Shown here piece by piece: positions 48,035 to 57,841 of a stretch of 64,000 nt of DNA. A model generated the notes under the pieces. The model was not told the origin of the DNA and searched no databases. It saw nothing but the letters and a program-made list of their open reading frames with translations. The DNA is from Coprobacillaceae bacterium UN01-12pH3A (lineage in GTDB: Bacteria > Bacillota_I > Bacilli_A > Erysipelotrichales > Coprobacillaceae), in the NCBI GenBank assembly GCA_027676805.1, contig JAQENU010000010.1:1275-65274 (forward strand), read 5' to 3'. Position 1 is the stretch's first letter; the number at the start of each line of letters is the position of its first letter. A program made the translations under genes and the position numbers.

Positions 48035-48146
48035 CTTTTTCCCTCCCAACGCCCGCTATTATAGCAAAAATACCACGCTTTCTTTTCATGAATCTTGCTG
48101 TTTTAACCCCCACTATACCATAAAAACAGTATGTTACCATACTGTT

Positions 48147-50393
48147 TTACTCGTTAGCTTTTAATGCTGCGACCATATCGATATGATAGACTTTTCCAGA
48201 AAGCAGACGATTGATCGCCCATGACAGCAGTAAAGTGCCTAAAATACTAAACAGATAAATAGAGAGAGGAATATAAACGGTAATATCAATCGTTGCCTGA
48301 ACGGTTGAAAGCAAAACTAAAATAAATTGATACCCCACCGGCAATCCCAAGATGATGCCGATGACACTTAGCCATAGATTCTGCTGAATCATCAGTCTGC
48401 GAATCCTTGAATTGGAAAAGCCAAGAACCTTTAGTGTAGCCATTTCATAATAGCGTTCATTATAGGAAAGAGTTCCTAAATTGTATAGGATGACACTGCC
48501 TAACAATACTGCCGCGATGACAAATACCGTACACATCATGATCGATGCCTGCATCATCGTAGCTAATCCTGTTTGCAGATCTTCTTTGTTTTGAATACTG
48601 GTTGTATATTTTGTCTCTAACAAAGATTCATCCACAGTATGACCTATAATTGAGGTCGGCTGATAGGGGATGCCCAAGCGTTTCATCTCTTCTTTTTTTA
48701 TTGTGATGCCTTGATTAAGAGGTGTCCGAATGATCGCGGTAACTGTACTGGTCTGCCATTGGTCACTGCCATTTAATTTCCATTGAAGTGAATCTCCGAT
48801 ATGGAGACCAAGATCATCGGCTATATTTTTAGAAACAGCCAATCCATCTGCCAGTTCGATTTCTTCTTTTTCATTTTTCATCAGATGCAGATAGCGCTGA
48901 GACTCAAGTGCGGTAAAGGTGACAGAACGTGACTGCTGAGCCTGTCGAATCTCCACACCACTTTCCATTATTGTCTCACCATCCATAAGTGTTTTGATTT
49001 TTTGGGTATAAGCTTCATCACTAAAATCACCGATCACTTTAGTCTCATAAGTTTGAACTGAATCCATGTTCCAACTAGTTAAATGATTCATTGAAGTATA
49101 AAGCCCAAAAGCGCCATAAAGCAAGGTAACACAGCCAATGACTCCGAGAATACTCATTATGCTTCGCAGTTTATTACGGAAAATATCCCGTCCGTTCCAT
49201 TGGCTTGAAAAGGATAAACGCTGCCATAATGAAGAGAATGGCAGGGGGCTATATTTCTTTTCGTTCATATTGCCATTTATTATCTTAGCAGCGTTTCCGC
49301 GCAGATACTTACGACAGATCAGAAATGAAATCACACCGCATAAGAGTGTACAGCCTAATGGCAATAGCCAAGCATAAGGCAGCAGCTGCGCTTTTAAATC
49401 CGGAATCGTGTACATTTCATTCATAAAATTGAGCATCAATGGCGGTAATGCCAAATAACCAAGAAAGAACCCCGACAATGCTCCCATCAAGCAGACAAAG
49501 GTACTGTGCGTGATATAGTGGATAAACAACTGTCGCTTATTGAAGCCTAATGATTTTAACACGCCGATCTGCATTCTTTGTGAACTTAACAGACGATGCA
49601 GTGTCGTCATTGTGACCAATGCCGCAATGAAAAGAAAAGCACAAACAAATAAAATGCCAATCTCCTTATGCTGATTGATTTCTTCATTCACCATTAGGTA
49701 AGCAGGATGATCCTTCTGCACCAGGAGTACCGCTTGCGAAAAATGCTCCTGAACCACTGCTTTCAAATCCCCCTCCCCTAAAATTAGCAGCTGATTATAT
49801 GCCATCGGATAAGGAAAATAAGCTTTGCTCATTAAAGCAAATCCACTGTTTTGATGATCCGGTACCATCTGTCCGTCATCTACACTATAGATATATTCGG
49901 AATGATAGCCTAATCCGACAATTTCTTTTTCAAGCCTTATTCCTTGATATTCTAAAGTCATCGTATCATGCAGCTGATAACCGTTTGCCGCTGCAAATTG
50001 TACATCCAGCCAGATGCCATCGATATCTTTTTGATAACCTACACCTTCAATCACTTTAAACTTAGATAACGTATCCTCCTCTTTTACATAGAGATCAATA
50101 GATTGCTTTTGATGCTCCGATACCGTTGCGGGAACCAGAATTCGTCCTTCAGCCGCTTTGATGCTCGGATCATTTTTTAATTTCTCTATTTTATCTTCTT
50201 CAAACAGCGAGCCATAAGCCCAGCCATCAGCTAACTGTGTTTCTTCAATATACTGATTAAATTTTGACTGCAATCCATGGTATTCACTGGTAATCCCGGA
50301 AAAAATAAAATTTGCCATAAACATCATTAAGAAAATAGCGATAAACGGGATTTTATTAACTTTAATATCTCTCAGCATTTTTTTAATCAGCAT
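48147..50393 (-). CDS. ABC transporter permease, FtsX/MacB type
   Basis: About 748 aa. An N-terminal helix, a large extracellular domain (~45-235), three helices (~250-360), a second long extracellular domain and three helices at the end: the duplicated FtsX layout. Members form lipid, peptide or antibiotic export or defence systems with a partner ATPase. The start is the ATG at 50393 or the GTG at 50402; both overlap or adjoin the ATPase stop. Last gene of the tetR-ATPase-permease run. Confidence 0.85.
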   Translation of the reverse strand: MLIKKMLRDIKVNKIPFIAIFLMMFMANFIFSGITSEYHGLQSKFNQYIEETQLADGWAYGSLFEEDKIEKLKNDPSIKAAEGRILVPATVSEHQKQSIDLYVKEEDTLSKFKVIEGVGYQKDIDGIWLDVQFAAANGYQLHDTMTLEYQGIRLEKEIVGLGYHSEYIYSVDDGQMVPDHQNSGFALMSKAYFPYPMAYNQLLILGEGDLKAVVQEHFSQAVLLVQKDHPAYLMVNEEINQHKEIGILFVCAFLFIAALVTMTTLHRLLSSQRMQIGVLKSLGFNKRQLFIHYITHSTFVCLMGALSGFFLGYLALPPLMLNFMNEMYTIPDLKAQLLPYAWLLPLGCTLLCGVISFLICRKYLRGNAAKIINGNMNEKKYSPLPFSSLWQRLSFSSQWNGRDIFRNKLRSIMSILGVIGCVTLLYGAFGLYTSMNHLTSWNMDSVQTYETKVIGDFSDEAYTQKIKTLMDGETIMESGVEIRQAQQSRSVTFTALESQRYLHLMKNEKEEIELADGLAVSKNIADDLGLHIGDSLQWKLNGSDQWQTSTVTAIIRTPLNQGITIKKEEMKRLGIPYQPTSIIGHTVDESLLETKYTTSIQNKEDLQTGLATMMQASIMMCTVFVIAAVLLGSVILYNLGTLSYNERYYEMATLKVLGFSNSRIRRLMIQQNLWLSVIGIILGLPVGYQFILVLLSTVQATIDITVYIPLSIYLFSILGTLLLSWAINRLLSGKVYHIDMVAALKANE

Positions 50394-50395
50394 AA

Positions 50396-51091
50396 CTACC
50401 ACTCTACTTCCTGAATACTCACCGGGTGAGTGTTTATGTGTATATCTTTAATTTTCCCATTTTTCACTGTAATCACTTTATCTGCCGCTTGAGCAATATT
50501 GGCATTATGTGTCACGATAATAGTAGTTTTACGATATTCTCGGCAAATATCCCAAAGAAGCTGCAGCACCTTGCACCCGGTCTCACTATCCAGCGCTCCG
50601 GTTGGTTCATCACATAAAAGAACTTTTGGATTTTTAGTCACCGCTCTGGCAATCGATACACGCTGCTGTTCTCCGCCGGAAAGCTGATTAGGAAATTTTT
50701 TTGCGTGTTCCCTTAACCCAACTCTTTCTAATATATACATAGGATCTAAAATATCCTTTTTAATCTCTTTCATCAAGGCAATATTCTCATAGACAGTTAA
50801 CGTGGGAATCAAATTATAAAACTGAAAGATAAACCCAATCTGATTGGCACGATAGCTGGATAAGGCATTCTCACTCAATTGCCCAATGGACTGCTGATCA
50901 ATCAATACCTCTCCTTCGCTGAGTTCATCAATTCCCCCTAAGATATTCAGCAGAGTGGATTTACCTGCTCCCGATGGTCCCAAAATCACAACAAATTCTC
51001 CCTCTTCGATATTAAAACTGACATGATCTAATGCGGCGGTTTGTTTTTCACCGCTTTGATAATACTTTGATAATTGGTTTACACGTATCAT
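50396..51091 (-). CDS. ABC transporter ATPase, LolD/MacB type
   Basis: 231 aa from the ATG at 51091 behind AAAGGAG. Walker A GPSGAGKST (~37-45), signature LSGGEQQRVSIARA, and Walker B VLLCDEPTGALD. It powers the FtsX-like permease encoded next. Preceded by a TetR gene on the same strand, so the set is probably de-repressed by the TetR ligand. Confidence 0.95.
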   Translation of the reverse strand: MIRVNQLSKYYQSGEKQTAALDHVSFNIEEGEFVVILGPSGAGKSTLLNILGGIDELSEGEVLIDQQSIGQLSENALSSYRANQIGFIFQFYNLIPTLTVYENIALMKEIKKDILDPMYILERVGLREHAKKFPNQLSGGEQQRVSIARAVTKNPKVLLCDEPTGALDSETGCKVLQLLWDICREYRKTTIIVTHNANIAQAADKVITVKNGKIKDIHINTHPVSIQEVEW

Positions 51092-51154
51092 TTTACTGTC
51101 TCCTTTTTCTATTTTTGGCGATAATAAAAACACTGACTAAAAAAGCAAGTGTTC

Positions 51155-51739
51155 CTATTTATAACGTGTCGCTATGCCCGTACAGAAGAAACGAAATAAT
51201 TTGATAAATTCTTTTCTGGTTTCAATGAACGTTTCATTCTCTAACAACGCCTGTTTAATACAATCTGTGACCATATTGATGATGATCTTTGAGTATGAGC
51301 CATCTTTTTCCCCCATCCCCAAATGCCATGAAAGATGATCGTTAAACTCATCAAGCAGTCTTTGTTTTCTTTCCAGCAAAGAGCTGCTGTTTAACTCTAA
51401 AAGGATGACAATTTTTTTATCAAGCAAAAAATCTAACTCTTTAAAATCTTCTCCATGTTCATAGCGATCAATATAATCCATCAGATCTTGCAAAGTATAT
51501 GAAATATCCGTTAATTTGAGATGATTGGCTAATCCGATATCTAAATTATCCAAAGTGGGAGTCAGTAATTCTACCAGCAAAGCTTCTTTATTAGGAAAAT
51601 AATGATAGATATTCCCAAGAGTCGTATTGGCCTTTTTGGCAATGATGCGCATCGATGCACTCTCGTATCCGCGTTTTAAGAATTCATCTTCTGCAACATC
51701 TAATATCTTTTGTCTTATTTCTTCTTTCTTTACCTGCAT
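51155..51739 (-). CDS. TetR-family repressor
   Basis: 194 aa. Helix-turn-helix near residues 24-46 (SMRIIAKKANTTLGNIYHYFPNKEAL), then an all-helical ligand domain. First gene of the ABC operon; likely represses it and itself. Ligand unknown. Confidence 0.9.
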   Translation of the reverse strand: MQVKKEEIRQKILDVAEDEFLKRGYESASMRIIAKKANTTLGNIYHYFPNKEALLVELLTPTLDNLDIGLANHLKLTDISYTLQDLMDYIDRYEHGEDFKELDFLLDKKIVILLELNSSSLLERKQRLLDEFNDHLSWHLGMGEKDGSYSKIIINMVTDCIKQALLENETFIETRKEFIKLFRFFCTGIATRYK

Positions 51740-51760
51740 TGTTCCTTCCTCCTTAAAACC

Positions 51761-51789
51761 ATCTTAGTCTATCTGAAATAAACTTACAA
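51761..51789 (-). promoter_or_regulatory. Promoter of the tetR-ABC operon
   Basis: TTGTAA (51784-51789), 17-bp spacer and TAAGAT (51761-51766) on the minus strand. Confidence 0.55.
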
Positions 51790-51891
51790 TAGATGTTCAT
51801 TATTAAAAATCATTAGTTAATTCCTGTTCATTTTTGAATAAATCATTTCCCCAAAGACCAGTCTGCGCTACAATAAAGAGAGGTGATATAT

Positions 51892-52773
51892 ATGTATATT
51901 CAAACACAGCTTCAAACATCAAAATTTGAAAATGATGAATTAAGTGAATTATTAAGTCAAATGACTTTCCAAATCCATAGTTTTGGCTTATGGGAAGAAG
52001 ATCATGATACCCAAATCCGCTATACTACCGATGATATTGAGATCGTATATTATAAAAAAGGAGGTTCTACAACGATTATCGGCAATAAAGAATATCACTG
52101 TCCCCAGGGAAGTTTTCTAGTTTTAGAACCCTATCAGGTCAATATCTCTAAAAATGAAGGAGAAGAAGCCTACGCCTATTACTATTTTCATTTTGATATG
52201 GAGCCTCTGCATTTAAAGCCTCAGTTTTTATCTTTGCTGACAAAGCATGGACCCCTTGTTTATCCAAACGAAATACGAGGATTTTCAGAAATGTTTGAAC
52301 GCCTTGTCAAGGAAGCCAAAGAAAAAGACATCGGCTATTCAAGCGTCATCACTTCTGCTTTGATACGTATTATTGTATTCATTATGCGGGCACAATTAAA
52401 ACGCGGAAAAGAAGATGCCATTATTACCGTTCATTCTCCTCATATAGCCTTAGTCAATGATGCAATTGCTTATATCCAAAAGCATTTCCATGAACCGATT
52501 CGACTATATGAAATGGCACAGGCATTAGGAGTTTCGACCAGTGTTTTGTATAAAGCTTTTAAAAACATCCTGGATTTATCACCAGGAGAATACATTCAGC
52601 AGCAAAAAATTCACTATGTTCAGCAGCGCCTGCTTTTAAATGAAAGTTTAACCTATTTGGCTCAGGATTTAGGCTACTCTTCTGCCTATCATCTTTCCAA
52701 AGCCTTTAAATTGCAGGTTGGTATCAGTCCCCGTGCTTATAAACAGCGTTATCAAAATTTAACGAAGTCCTGA
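51892..52773 (+). CDS. AraC-family regulator with cupin domain
   Basis: 293 aa from the ATG at 51892 behind GAGGTGAT. Cupin sensor domain (~30-110), then the C-terminal double helix-turn-helix (YEMAQALGVSTSVLYKAFK and LAQDLGYSSAYHLSKAFK). It is encoded on the same strand just before the flavin oxidoreductase gene and probably regulates it. Confidence 0.92.
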   Translation: MYIQTQLQTSKFENDELSELLSQMTFQIHSFGLWEEDHDTQIRYTTDDIEIVYYKKGGSTTIIGNKEYHCPQGSFLVLEPYQVNISKNEGEEAYAYYYFHFDMEPLHLKPQFLSLLTKHGPLVYPNEIRGFSEMFERLVKEAKEKDIGYSSVITSALIRIIVFIMRAQLKRGKEDAIITVHSPHIALVNDAIAYIQKHFHEPIRLYEMAQALGVSTSVLYKAFKNILDLSPGEYIQQQKIHYVQQRLLLNESLTYLAQDLGYSSAYHLSKAFKLQVGISPRAYKQRYQNLTKS

Positions 52774-52800
52774 CATATACATAATAGTATATGTTTTTTT
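52774..52800 (+). terminator. Terminator after araC-type gene
   Basis: Stem CATATAC/GTATATG with a 6-nt loop, then seven T residues. Confidence 0.8.
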
Positions 52801-52881
52801 GATTATTTCGTATGTTTCATATATGTGTAAGTGCTATCATTATAGTATAGAGAGGTATATTTCAAAAAAGGAGGAAGATAA

Positions 52882-54807
52882 ATGAAATTATTAGAACCAT
52901 TAAAAATTGGGAAGATTACTTTAAAAAACCGAGTAATGTTCCCGCCAATGACGACCGGGTATGAAAATAAAGATGGGTCAATCAGTGAACAAAGCTTCAA
53001 TTTCTACAAACGTCTTGCCCAAGGTGGGGCAGCTTATATCGTTTTAGGTGATGTAGCACCAGTAAATACAGTATCACCTACACCCAAGCTATTTAAAGAT
53101 GACCAAACTGAAGCTTATAAGAAACTTGCGGATACCTTGCATTCTTATGACTGTAAATTAGGAATTCAATTATTCCATCCGGAATATGATGTTGATGCCC
53201 TCGCTGAATTATTTCAAAAAGGGGATATGCAGGCAGCACGTGCCAAGCTGCATCATGATATGCTTCATTATATTGATGAAGTCACACACGAACAATTAGA
53301 TACTATCCTTTCTAAAATGGGGGACTGTGTCAGACGTGCCAACGAAGCGGGAATTGATGCGATTGAAGTTCATGGCGACCGAATGGTTGGGGCGTTATGC
53401 TCAACGATACTAAATCATCGTACAGATGAATACGGCGGATCTTTTGAAAATCGTATCAAATTTGCATTAGCTGTCGTTAAGACGATTAAAGATAATGCAC
53501 CTGATATCATGATTGACTATAAGCTGCCAATCGTGACCGATAATCCAACAATAGGTAAAGGCGGTCTGAAAATCGATGAAGCAATTCAGCTCGCAAAACT
53601 GCTTCAAGAATCTGGGGTGGATACATTGCATGTCGGACAGGCGAATCATACCGGAAATATGAATGACACTATTCCTGCTATGGGAACCCGTGCTTACAAT
53701 TTTATGAAAGATTACGCTAGAAGAATCAAAGAAGCTGTGTCAATTCCAGTTTCATGCGTCGGGCGCATTCTGACACCGGAAAATGCCGAAATGCTGATTG
53801 AAAACGGTTATTGTGATTATGTTGGTTTAGGACGTTCTTTATTATGTGATCCTGATTTTGTTAAGAAATTAGAAGATGGAAGACCAGAAACGATTCGTCA
53901 ATGCATGATGTGCAACAAGGGCTGTACGGATGCCATTCAAAATCGTCAGTTCCTAAGCTGTGTCTTAAACGCTGAAAACGGATATGAATATCAGCGTGTC
54001 ATCACTCCTGCAAAAAACAAGAAAAAAGTAGTGGTTGTCGGAGGCGGACCGGCTGGATTGGAAGCGGCTCGTGTTGCTCGTTTAAAAGGACATGATGTCA
54101 CTCTGTTTGAAAAAGAAACCACACTGGGAGGACAGCTAAATATTGCTTCCGTGCCGCCTCGTAAATCAGAAATGACAAGAGCAATTCATTTTTTAAGCAA
54201 TGAAGCCGTACGCTTAGGGGTTCATTTAAAATTAGGACATCCGGCATGTGCCCAATGTGTTACACAAGAACAGCCGGATGCTGTGATTGTCGCTGTGGGG
54301 GCACACAATGCTATCCCACCTATTGAAGGGCATGATCTGCCTCATGTTTATGATGCATGGAAAGTTCTGAATCATGAGCAACTGCCAGGAGGAAAAGTAG
54401 TTGTTATCGGCGGTGGTTTAGTCGGTGCTGAAACAGCTGAATTACTTACTGCAATGGGGTGTGAAGTAACCATCGTAGAAATGCTGGAGGAAATCGCAAA
54501 AGAAGAATCCACAACAGTTAAGCCTACAATGTTTGCTTCTTTTGAACAGCATCATGTACAGTTGCTGACAAAAACAAAAGTGACAAAAATTACAGCTTCT
54601 ACAGTAGAGGCGGAAAATGAAGATGGTCCGGTTTCACTTCCTTGTGATTATGTCATTTTAGCTGTAGGAGCTAAACCTAATGCGTTCGATGCTCAAACAT
54701 TGATTGATCAAGGCATTCAAGTAGATTATGTCGGTGATTGCCATGATCGTGCTGCCGATATTAACCGTGCAATTGAAGAAGGTTATTTAGCTGCAAATCG
54801 TATTTAA
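52882..54807 (+). CDS. NADH:flavin oxidoreductase, 2,4-dienoyl-CoA reductase type
   Basis: 641 aa. An Old Yellow Enzyme-type FMN barrel (~1-345) includes RTDEYGGSFENR. The [4Fe-4S] ligands CMMCNKGC and a fourth Cys 12 residues on (near 340-360) follow. Then come two dinucleotide folds (VVVVGGGPAGLEAAR near 379 and VVVIGGGLVGAETAELL). This is the FadH/2-enoate reductase/BaiCD architecture of anaerobes that reduce C=C bonds. Substrate unknown. AGGAGG before the ATG. Divergent or co-regulated with the AraC gene upstream. Confidence 0.9.
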   Translation: MKLLEPLKIGKITLKNRVMFPPMTTGYENKDGSISEQSFNFYKRLAQGGAAYIVLGDVAPVNTVSPTPKLFKDDQTEAYKKLADTLHSYDCKLGIQLFHPEYDVDALAELFQKGDMQAARAKLHHDMLHYIDEVTHEQLDTILSKMGDCVRRANEAGIDAIEVHGDRMVGALCSTILNHRTDEYGGSFENRIKFALAVVKTIKDNAPDIMIDYKLPIVTDNPTIGKGGLKIDEAIQLAKLLQESGVDTLHVGQANHTGNMNDTIPAMGTRAYNFMKDYARRIKEAVSIPVSCVGRILTPENAEMLIENGYCDYVGLGRSLLCDPDFVKKLEDGRPETIRQCMMCNKGCTDAIQNRQFLSCVLNAENGYEYQRVITPAKNKKKVVVVGGGPAGLEAARVARLKGHDVTLFEKETTLGGQLNIASVPPRKSEMTRAIHFLSNEAVRLGVHLKLGHPACAQCVTQEQPDAVIVAVGAHNAIPPIEGHDLPHVYDAWKVLNHEQLPGGKVVVIGGGLVGAETAELLTAMGCEVTIVEMLEEIAKEESTTVKPTMFASFEQHHVQLLTKTKVTKITASTVEAENEDGPVSLPCDYVILAVGAKPNAFDAQTLIDQGIQVDYVGDCHDRAADINRAIEEGYLAANRI

Positions 54808-54840
54808 TAAAAAAGATGAACATTGAAGTCCATCTTAATA

Positions 54841-54873
54841 GATCAGCTTGTTTATTCCAAGTTGGTCTTTTTT
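54841..54873 (+). terminator. Terminator after flavin oxidoreductase gene
   Basis: Ten-pair stem (54841-54850 with 54858-54867, with G-U pairs), then six T residues. Confidence 0.7.
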
Positions 54874-54944
54874 ATATTTGCTGTACTTTTTCAAACTAAA
54901 TATTGCGTTATAAAAAGGATAGGCTGCTTACCTATCCGTTTAAG

Positions 54945-55787
54945 TTAATCATATTTATAGGTGTGTAATGGATATTGATTTAGTTTTAAATTTTCATCTA
55001 TTGCTTTTACTTTTTCTAAAACTTCATCATTTTCAGTTCTAATAATATAATTATTTGTTCTCACTTCTTCGATCTGATGTTCACTTATCAGCTTCTGCAT
55101 TTGTTCCAGCGGGATATAAAGCTGTCCGCGTGATGATGAAATTTCCGAATCCAAAATTCCTGCTACTTTCACTTTTAATGTATATGGATATAACAGCTGC
55201 TTATCATTTGTCACGTCCTGAACAAGCTCCGGATGCTCTTCAAGCATTGATTCATCAATAGTATTGCTCACTGGAATCAAACAATAAATTTCCAGCTCAT
55301 AATCTTCTTCTAGGTTATCAATTCCCAATTGTCTGGCAACATCGTCACTTAAATAACACCCCTCAGCGACTTCCCCTTTACTTTGATAAGTGGTAAACGC
55401 ACTCATATTTAAATCTTGAGGATACCCCCAAATATTTATTAATACAAAACTCTCTACAGCATCATTTGTCGGATCATAAAAATATTCAGCTGCTAAATCA
55501 TTGTTTTTATACACTTTCACATTCCCATAGGGATGATCTAGCTTTCCCGGCTCAGTCAAATTTGTATCAAATATATAGATTGGCTGTACCTCTTCTACTC
55601 CTTTTGTTTTTTTTATTTCTTCCAAAGAACTGTCGGTAAAAAATGATTCATCCAAAAACGGAGTAAACTCAGAATCTTTTTTGGTGGATTTCACAGCCAT
55701 ATACCAATTTGAATTTTGTACTTTAGGCTCCTGTTTCTGACATCCAACAATTAAAAGCATGAGAATACATAATATAATTTTTTTCAT
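54945..55787 (-). CDS. Lipoprotein resembling a MacB/FtsX extracellular domain
   Basis: 280 aa, with a signal peptide and lipobox VGC (Cys16). The mature part has the pattern of the extracellular domain of MacB-type permeases: YLSDDVARQLGID, then VAGILDSE and YIPLEQMQKLISEH. There are no other membrane helices, so it would be an anchored version of such a domain without its transporter. Function unknown; no permease or ATPase is adjacent. Confidence 0.65.
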   Translation of the reverse strand: MKKIILCILMLLIVGCQKQEPKVQNSNWYMAVKSTKKDSEFTPFLDESFFTDSSLEEIKKTKGVEEVQPIYIFDTNLTEPGKLDHPYGNVKVYKNNDLAAEYFYDPTNDAVESFVLINIWGYPQDLNMSAFTTYQSKGEVAEGCYLSDDVARQLGIDNLEEDYELEIYCLIPVSNTIDESMLEEHPELVQDVTNDKQLLYPYTLKVKVAGILDSEISSSRGQLYIPLEQMQKLISEHQIEEVRTNNYIIRTENDEVLEKVKAIDENLKLNQYPLHTYKYD

Positions 55788-56069
55788 AAGTCAGGGCTCC
55801 CTTCTTGACTCTCTATAAAAATATCCGCTAAAAATAATAATCAGACAATGCGGGTTCTCACCTCCGTCATTTATCCGTATAACAAATTATAATATTATCC
55901 CCAATACACATTATTAAAATTATTTATATTATTTATCTAAATAAATTTTACCATGTCCCTCTATATAAGTCAATCTATTCACGTTTACATTTATTGAAAA
56001 GAAAAAATTTAAAAAAGTTTTTTGCATTTTAACAAATAAAAAGCTGTCCTATACAGAAACAGCTTCTCC
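55788..56069. other. AT-rich intergenic region
   Basis: About 280 bp, mostly very AT-rich. Apart from the aminotransferase terminator at 56034-56065, I see no gene or clear element. It contains the upstream region of the lipoprotein gene (leftward), but no consensus promoter stands out. Confidence 0.5.
56034..56065 (-). terminator. Terminator after aminotransferase gene
   Basis: Stem AAGCTGT/ACAGCTT with an 11-nt loop, then a T-rich run on the minus strand. Confidence 0.75.
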
Positions 56070-57236
56070 TTACTTCCTTATCTTATTTAAAAACAATTCA
56101 ATTCGTCCTAATGCTTCTTTGATCTGATCAATACTGTAAGCATAAGACACACGAATAAAGCCTTCACCGGCATCCCCAAAGGCAGTTCCCGGTACACATG
56201 CGACTTTTTGATCACTCAACAATGCTTCACAAAATTCTTCACTTGTCATCCCTGTTGATTTAATACATGGGAAAATATAGAAAGCCCCCTGCGGCATAAA
56301 AGTTTCTAAGCCTAAATTATTAAAGCCTTCCACAATATAATTTCTTCTCAGCATATAAGACTGCTGCATGCTTTCAATCTCATCATCACAATGACGCATC
56401 GCTTCAATCGCCCCATACTGAGCCGCTGTCGGTGCTGACATGATGACGAATTGATGAATCTTATTCATGGCTTTAATAAACGTTTCATTCGCCAGCACAT
56501 AGCCTAAACGCCATCCGGTCATTGCATAAGCTTTAGAGTAACCGCTGATCAGGATGACACGATCTTTGATTTCATCAAATGAAGCAATTGAACAAAACTT
56601 TTCATCATAGCTAAGCTCTGCATAAATCTCATCTGTAATCACTAAGAGATCATGCTTTTTAATGATCGGAACAATTTTTTCATAGTCTTCTTTCGTCATA
56701 AAGCCGCCGGTCGGATTATTAGGAAAATTTAATAAGAGCAGTTTAGTTTTATCCGTGATAGCCGCTTCTAATATTTCCGGTGTCAGCTTAAACTGATTTT
56801 CCTGTGTTAAGGTAATCGTGACCGGTGCTGCCCCTGCCAATTGTACACCCGGCATATAGGCAACATAGCTGGGATCCAGCAGAATAACCTCATCTCCCGG
56901 ATTGACTAAGGCACGTAAAGCGATATCGATGCCTTCACTTCCGCCAACAGTAACAATCGTATTTTTAATAGGATCATAATCTAAGTTAAAACGTCTTTTT
57001 TGATATTTGCAGATTTCTTCGCGCAGTTCCAACAATCCCTGATTGGCCGTATAAAAGGTCTTTCCTTTTTCAATTGAATAGATCGCCGCTTCACGAATTT
57101 TCCAAGGTGTCGCAAAATCCGGCTCCCCTACCCCTAAAGAAATAACCCCTTCCATCTGACTTGCCAAATCAAAAAACTTACGAATACCGCTTGGTTTTAT
57201 TTCTTTTACTTTCTGACTTAAATATTCTTCATACAT
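56070..57236 (-). CDS. PLP-dependent aminotransferase, class I/II
   Basis: 388 aa. The PLP-binding lysine is in SGYSKAYAMTGWRLGY (near residue 235), and NFPNNPTGG and ITDEIYAELSYD precede it. Closest in style to aspartate/aromatic or alanine aminotransferases paired with Lrp regulators in Bacillota. The ATG shares one base with the Lrp gene stop, so the pair is translated together. Substrate not assigned. Confidence 0.92.
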   Translation of the reverse strand: MYEEYLSQKVKEIKPSGIRKFFDLASQMEGVISLGVGEPDFATPWKIREAAIYSIEKGKTFYTANQGLLELREEICKYQKRRFNLDYDPIKNTIVTVGGSEGIDIALRALVNPGDEVILLDPSYVAYMPGVQLAGAAPVTITLTQENQFKLTPEILEAAITDKTKLLLLNFPNNPTGGFMTKEDYEKIVPIIKKHDLLVITDEIYAELSYDEKFCSIASFDEIKDRVILISGYSKAYAMTGWRLGYVLANETFIKAMNKIHQFVIMSAPTAAQYGAIEAMRHCDDEIESMQQSYMLRRNYIVEGFNNLGLETFMPQGAFYIFPCIKSTGMTSEEFCEALLSDQKVACVPGTAFGDAGEGFIRVSYAYSIDQIKEALGRIELFLNKIRK

Positions 57237-57724
57237 TATGGTGTCACCACCAAACGATCATTAGGATCTTCATCTGCGACAAACGCAACCCCATTGTTTT
57301 TATACTGTTTCAAGACAAAATAAGTGGATGTTCCGGTAACAGATTCAATGATTGCTAGTTTGCTCGCTACAAAGTTAGCGACATCCTGCATTGTCTTTCC
57401 TTTGATAATCACTAAAAACTCATAGGCTCCGCTTAATAAATACATCGTATCTACTTCCGGGAATTTATAAATATTCGCTGCAACACGGTCATAACCATAT
57501 TCTCTTTCAGGAGTTGCATTGATTTGGATCAAAGCCATGACATCATCCTTATTCAAGTGATCATAGTTGATCATCGTATGATAGCCACAGATTACTTTTC
57601 TTTTTTCCAGATCGCTCATTGTATTCAATACATTTTCTTCGCTCTCCTGTAAAGCCATTGCCAAGTCTTTTACTTCCATACGGGCGTTCTTTTCCAGCAA
57701 TGATAATAAAGCCAATTCTTTCAT
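57236..57724 (-). CDS. Lrp/AsnC-family regulator
   Basis: 162 aa. N-terminal helix-turn-helix (~5-50, ARMEVKDLAMALQESEENV) and an AsnC/RAM ligand domain (~65-140) with TMYLLSGAYEFLVIIKG. These proteins sense amino acids. Coupled to the aminotransferase gene (TAATG), which it probably regulates together with itself. Confidence 0.9.
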   Translation of the reverse strand: MKELALLSLLEKNARMEVKDLAMALQESEENVLNTMSDLEKRKVICGYHTMINYDHLNKDDVMALIQINATPEREYGYDRVAANIYKFPEVDTMYLLSGAYEFLVIIKGKTMQDVANFVASKLAIIESVTGTSTYFVLKQYKNNGVAFVADEDPNDRLVVTP

Positions 57725-57841
57725 GGGAACTCCTCCTATCTAATTTATAGGTTTTATTATATCTTTTTTATAATTGAAAATCTATACTAATAAAATAGAA
57801 TTGAACTGCGTATGTATAGAAAAGAAGGTCAGGTGAAAACA

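Noticed and set aside
57725..57841. yybP-ykoY manganese riboswitch before mntP
   Set aside because: The upstream region is too short and lacks the paired loops of that riboswitch.
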